A stretch of DNA of 7,356 bases from Bacteroidia bacterium (lineage in GTDB: Bacteria; Bacteroidota; Bacteroidia; Bacteroidales; CAJPTX01), in NCBI GenBank assembly GCA_905373665.1, contig CAJPTV010000107.1, positions 1 to 7,356 of the forward strand, written 5' to 3'. Below are positions 6,481 through 7,356 of this stretch, in pieces. Position numbers and translations under genes: made by a program. Under the pieces are notes generated by a model. The model searched no databases. It was not told where the DNA came from and was given only the letters and a program-made list of their open reading frames with translations. The number at the start of each line of letters is the position of its first letter. Positions within the stretch are counted from its first letter, which is position 1.

Positions 6481-6909
6481 ATGTCGCTCCCTAAGCCAAC
6501 AACGGCAGCTGCCGCAACTCTCCCCACGCCACCCCTGAACGCCCCACAATGCCCTGCAGTGAACCAGCCCGTGAGTAGCGATTTCAAAATCCTCTGTCAC
6601 CATATCTACGAGTACCACAAGGGGTTACGTAGCCTCGTCCTCCACACTATGGACAACGCCGAACAGCCCCTAGTCGAACACTGCCTCTCCATCCGCAAAA
6701 TCAGTTACTGCATCTACCCCCTCGGCGAGCACCGAATGAACGTCTTCTTCGGCAACGACGACTGCGTTGAGATCGTACGTGGCTTCCACACACACTCCCT
6801 CAGCAATTTAACCGACGAAGAGGACTTCATGCTCGGCATCATGCTCGGCTACGACCGTGCTGCGCAGTGTGCCCGATTCCTCAAGCGAAGAGCCGCCCAC
6901 CGTCGCTAG
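6481..6909 (+). CDS. DUF2023 family protein of unknown function
   Basis: I recognise this as DUF2023, a small Bacteroidota-type family; a P. gingivalis member (PG1857, as I recall, with a solved structure) also lies next to a flavodoxin gene. The function is not known. The conserved core runs from about residue 35 to 135: FKILCHHIYEYHKGLRSLVLHT (35-56), a strand pair ISYCIYP and MNVFFG (74-91), CVEIVR (95-100), then LTDEEDFMLGIMLGYDRAAQC (110-130). The core is compact, soluble and rich in histidine and cysteine, with no signal peptide or membrane segment. Residues 1-34 are an alanine/proline/threonine-rich stretch that looks non-conserved. In-frame GTG codons at 6559 and 6571 would remove it; the latter gives a 112-residue protein beginning MSSDFKILCHH. 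The gene follows the 6392-6424 terminator, so it needs its own promoter or read-through. It ends 46 nt before lepB. Confidence 0.85.
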   Translation: MSLPKPTTAAAATLPTPPLNAPQCPAVNQPVSSDFKILCHHIYEYHKGLRSLVLHTMDNAEQPLVEHCLSIRKISYCIYPLGEHRMNVFFGNDDCVEIVRGFHTHSLSNLTDEEDFMLGIMLGYDRAAQCARFLKRRAAHRR

Positions 6910-6921
6910 TCTAAAATAAAC

Positions 6922-6929
6922 TACTTTTG
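6922..6929 (+). promoter_or_regulatory. Candidate Bacteroidota -7 element for lepB (TACTTTTG)
   Basis: TACTTTTG is a full match to TAnnTTTG and sits 27 nt before the lepB ATG, giving a short leader of about 20 nt. No good -33 box is seen about 20 nt upstream, where the end of the DUF2023 gene lies, so lepB may be transcribed both from here and by read-through. Confidence 0.45.
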
Positions 6930-6955
6930 TTCCCATATTAAAGCATTTGCGGAAA

Positions 6956-7356
6956 ATGTGGGAGCGCCTTGTTCATATCTATCGGAATCGCTACGTACGG
7001 TTCGCATTCATCACCCTACTCTATATCGCCGTCGTCATCTGGACGGGGCACTACCTCTGGCTCCTAGGCCTTCCCATCGTCTTCGACTTCTATATCACTC
7101 GCAAAGTACACTGGTTCTTTTGGCGCAAAAAAGGGGTGAAAAAGCAAAAGGCATGGGTCGAATGGCTAGACGCCCTACTCTTCGCCGTGGTCGCCGCATC
7201 CCTCATCCGCTTGCTCCTCCTCGAGGCCTTCGTCATCCCCTCGGGTTCTATGGAGAAAACGCTCTTGGTAGGGGACTATCTCTTTGTGAGTAAAGTGAGT
7301 TACGGTCCGAAAATGCCCGTCACCCCCATCGCCTTCCCCTTCGCACACCATACCCT
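6956..7356 (+). CDS. lepB: Signal peptidase I, N-terminal part (cut by window end)
   Basis: LepB is the inner-membrane serine/lysine protease that cleaves signal peptides from Sec- and Tat-exported preproteins. The 133 complete codons visible from ATG 6956 show a basic N-terminus (WERLVHIYRNRYVR), a hydrophobic region at about 15-47, a basic cytoplasmic stretch (RKKGVKKQK, 57-65), a second membrane segment at about 71-92 (ALLFAVVAASLIRLLLL), and then the catalytic Box B: FVIPSGSMEKTLLVGDYLFVSK (92-113), with nucleophile S98 in the S-G-S-M motif. The catalytic lysine (Box D) lies beyond the window. Two N-terminal membrane segments before the serine is an arrangement common in Bacteroidota LepB. 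No stop occurs in this frame up to the window end. The upstream neighbour is the DUF2023 gene, 46 nt away; no functional link is evident. Confidence 0.93.
   Translation, partial: MWERLVHIYRNRYVRFAFITLLYIAVVIWTGHYLWLLGLPIVFDFYITRKVHWFFWRKKGVKKQKAWVEWLDALLFAVVAASLIRLLLLEAFVIPSGSMEKTLLVGDYLFVSKVSYGPKMPVTPIAFPFAHHT

Noticed and set aside
6958..7293. 111-residue open frame on the + strand at 6958
   Set aside because: It is an out-of-frame shadow of lepB; the frame starting at ATG 6956 encodes the signal peptidase I serine box and membrane segments.
1..7356. CRISPR array, insertion sequence, phage or defence genes
   Set aside because: I found no regularly spaced DNA repeats, transposase-like frames, terminal inverted repeats or defence-type domains in any frame; the genes present are housekeeping or surface functions.

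Overview
This window reads as a chromosomal segment of a Bacteroidota organism, most likely Porphyromonas or a close relative. Four things point there: the first gene ends in a type IX secretion (T9SS) sorting domain; several upstream regions carry the Bacteroidota -7 promoter form TAnnTTTG; clear Shine-Dalgarno sequences are missing; and a long-chain flavodoxin sits beside a DUF2023 gene, a pairing I recall from Porphyromonas gingivalis. All genes found are on the + strand.

Layout. (1) 1-2193: the 3' part of a large surface or secreted protein made of about seven divergent beta-rich repeat modules, a short proline-rich linker and a T9SS C-terminal domain; its 5' end lies outside the window. 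A strong hairpin terminator follows (2205-2257). (2) 2367-5679: three tightly packed genes that look like one operon: speA (biosynthetic arginine decarboxylase), a compact TatD-family metal-dependent hydrolase, and a ThiF/E1-like TcdA protein (tRNA threonylcarbamoyladenosine dehydratase). The first junction shares 1 nt (stop TAG and start GTG in TAGTG), the second overlaps by 10 nt. (3) 5782-6282: a long-chain flavodoxin with its own promoter region, which holds an imperfect direct repeat and a short palindrome. (4) 6283-6480: an intergenic stretch with a sigma70-like promoter followed closely by a GNRA-loop intrinsic terminator. (5) 6481-6909: a DUF2023 protein. (6) 6956-7356: the N-terminal part of signal peptidase I (LepB), cut by the window end.

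How the parts work together. speA makes agmatine for polyamine synthesis. TatD and TcdA are housekeeping hydrolase and tRNA-modification functions co-transcribed with it, with no obvious pathway link. Flavodoxin is a low-potential FMN electron carrier, and DUF2023 beside it may be a functional partner (inference). LepB removes Sec signal peptides, a step that T9SS cargo such as the first protein needs to leave the inner membrane, but the two genes are not linked as an operon.

I see no clearly novel multi-gene system, mobile element, CRISPR array or RNA gene. The least explained parts are the flavodoxin promoter architecture, the promoter-terminator unit at 6342-6424, the DUF2023 protein, and the repeat-built T9SS cargo.
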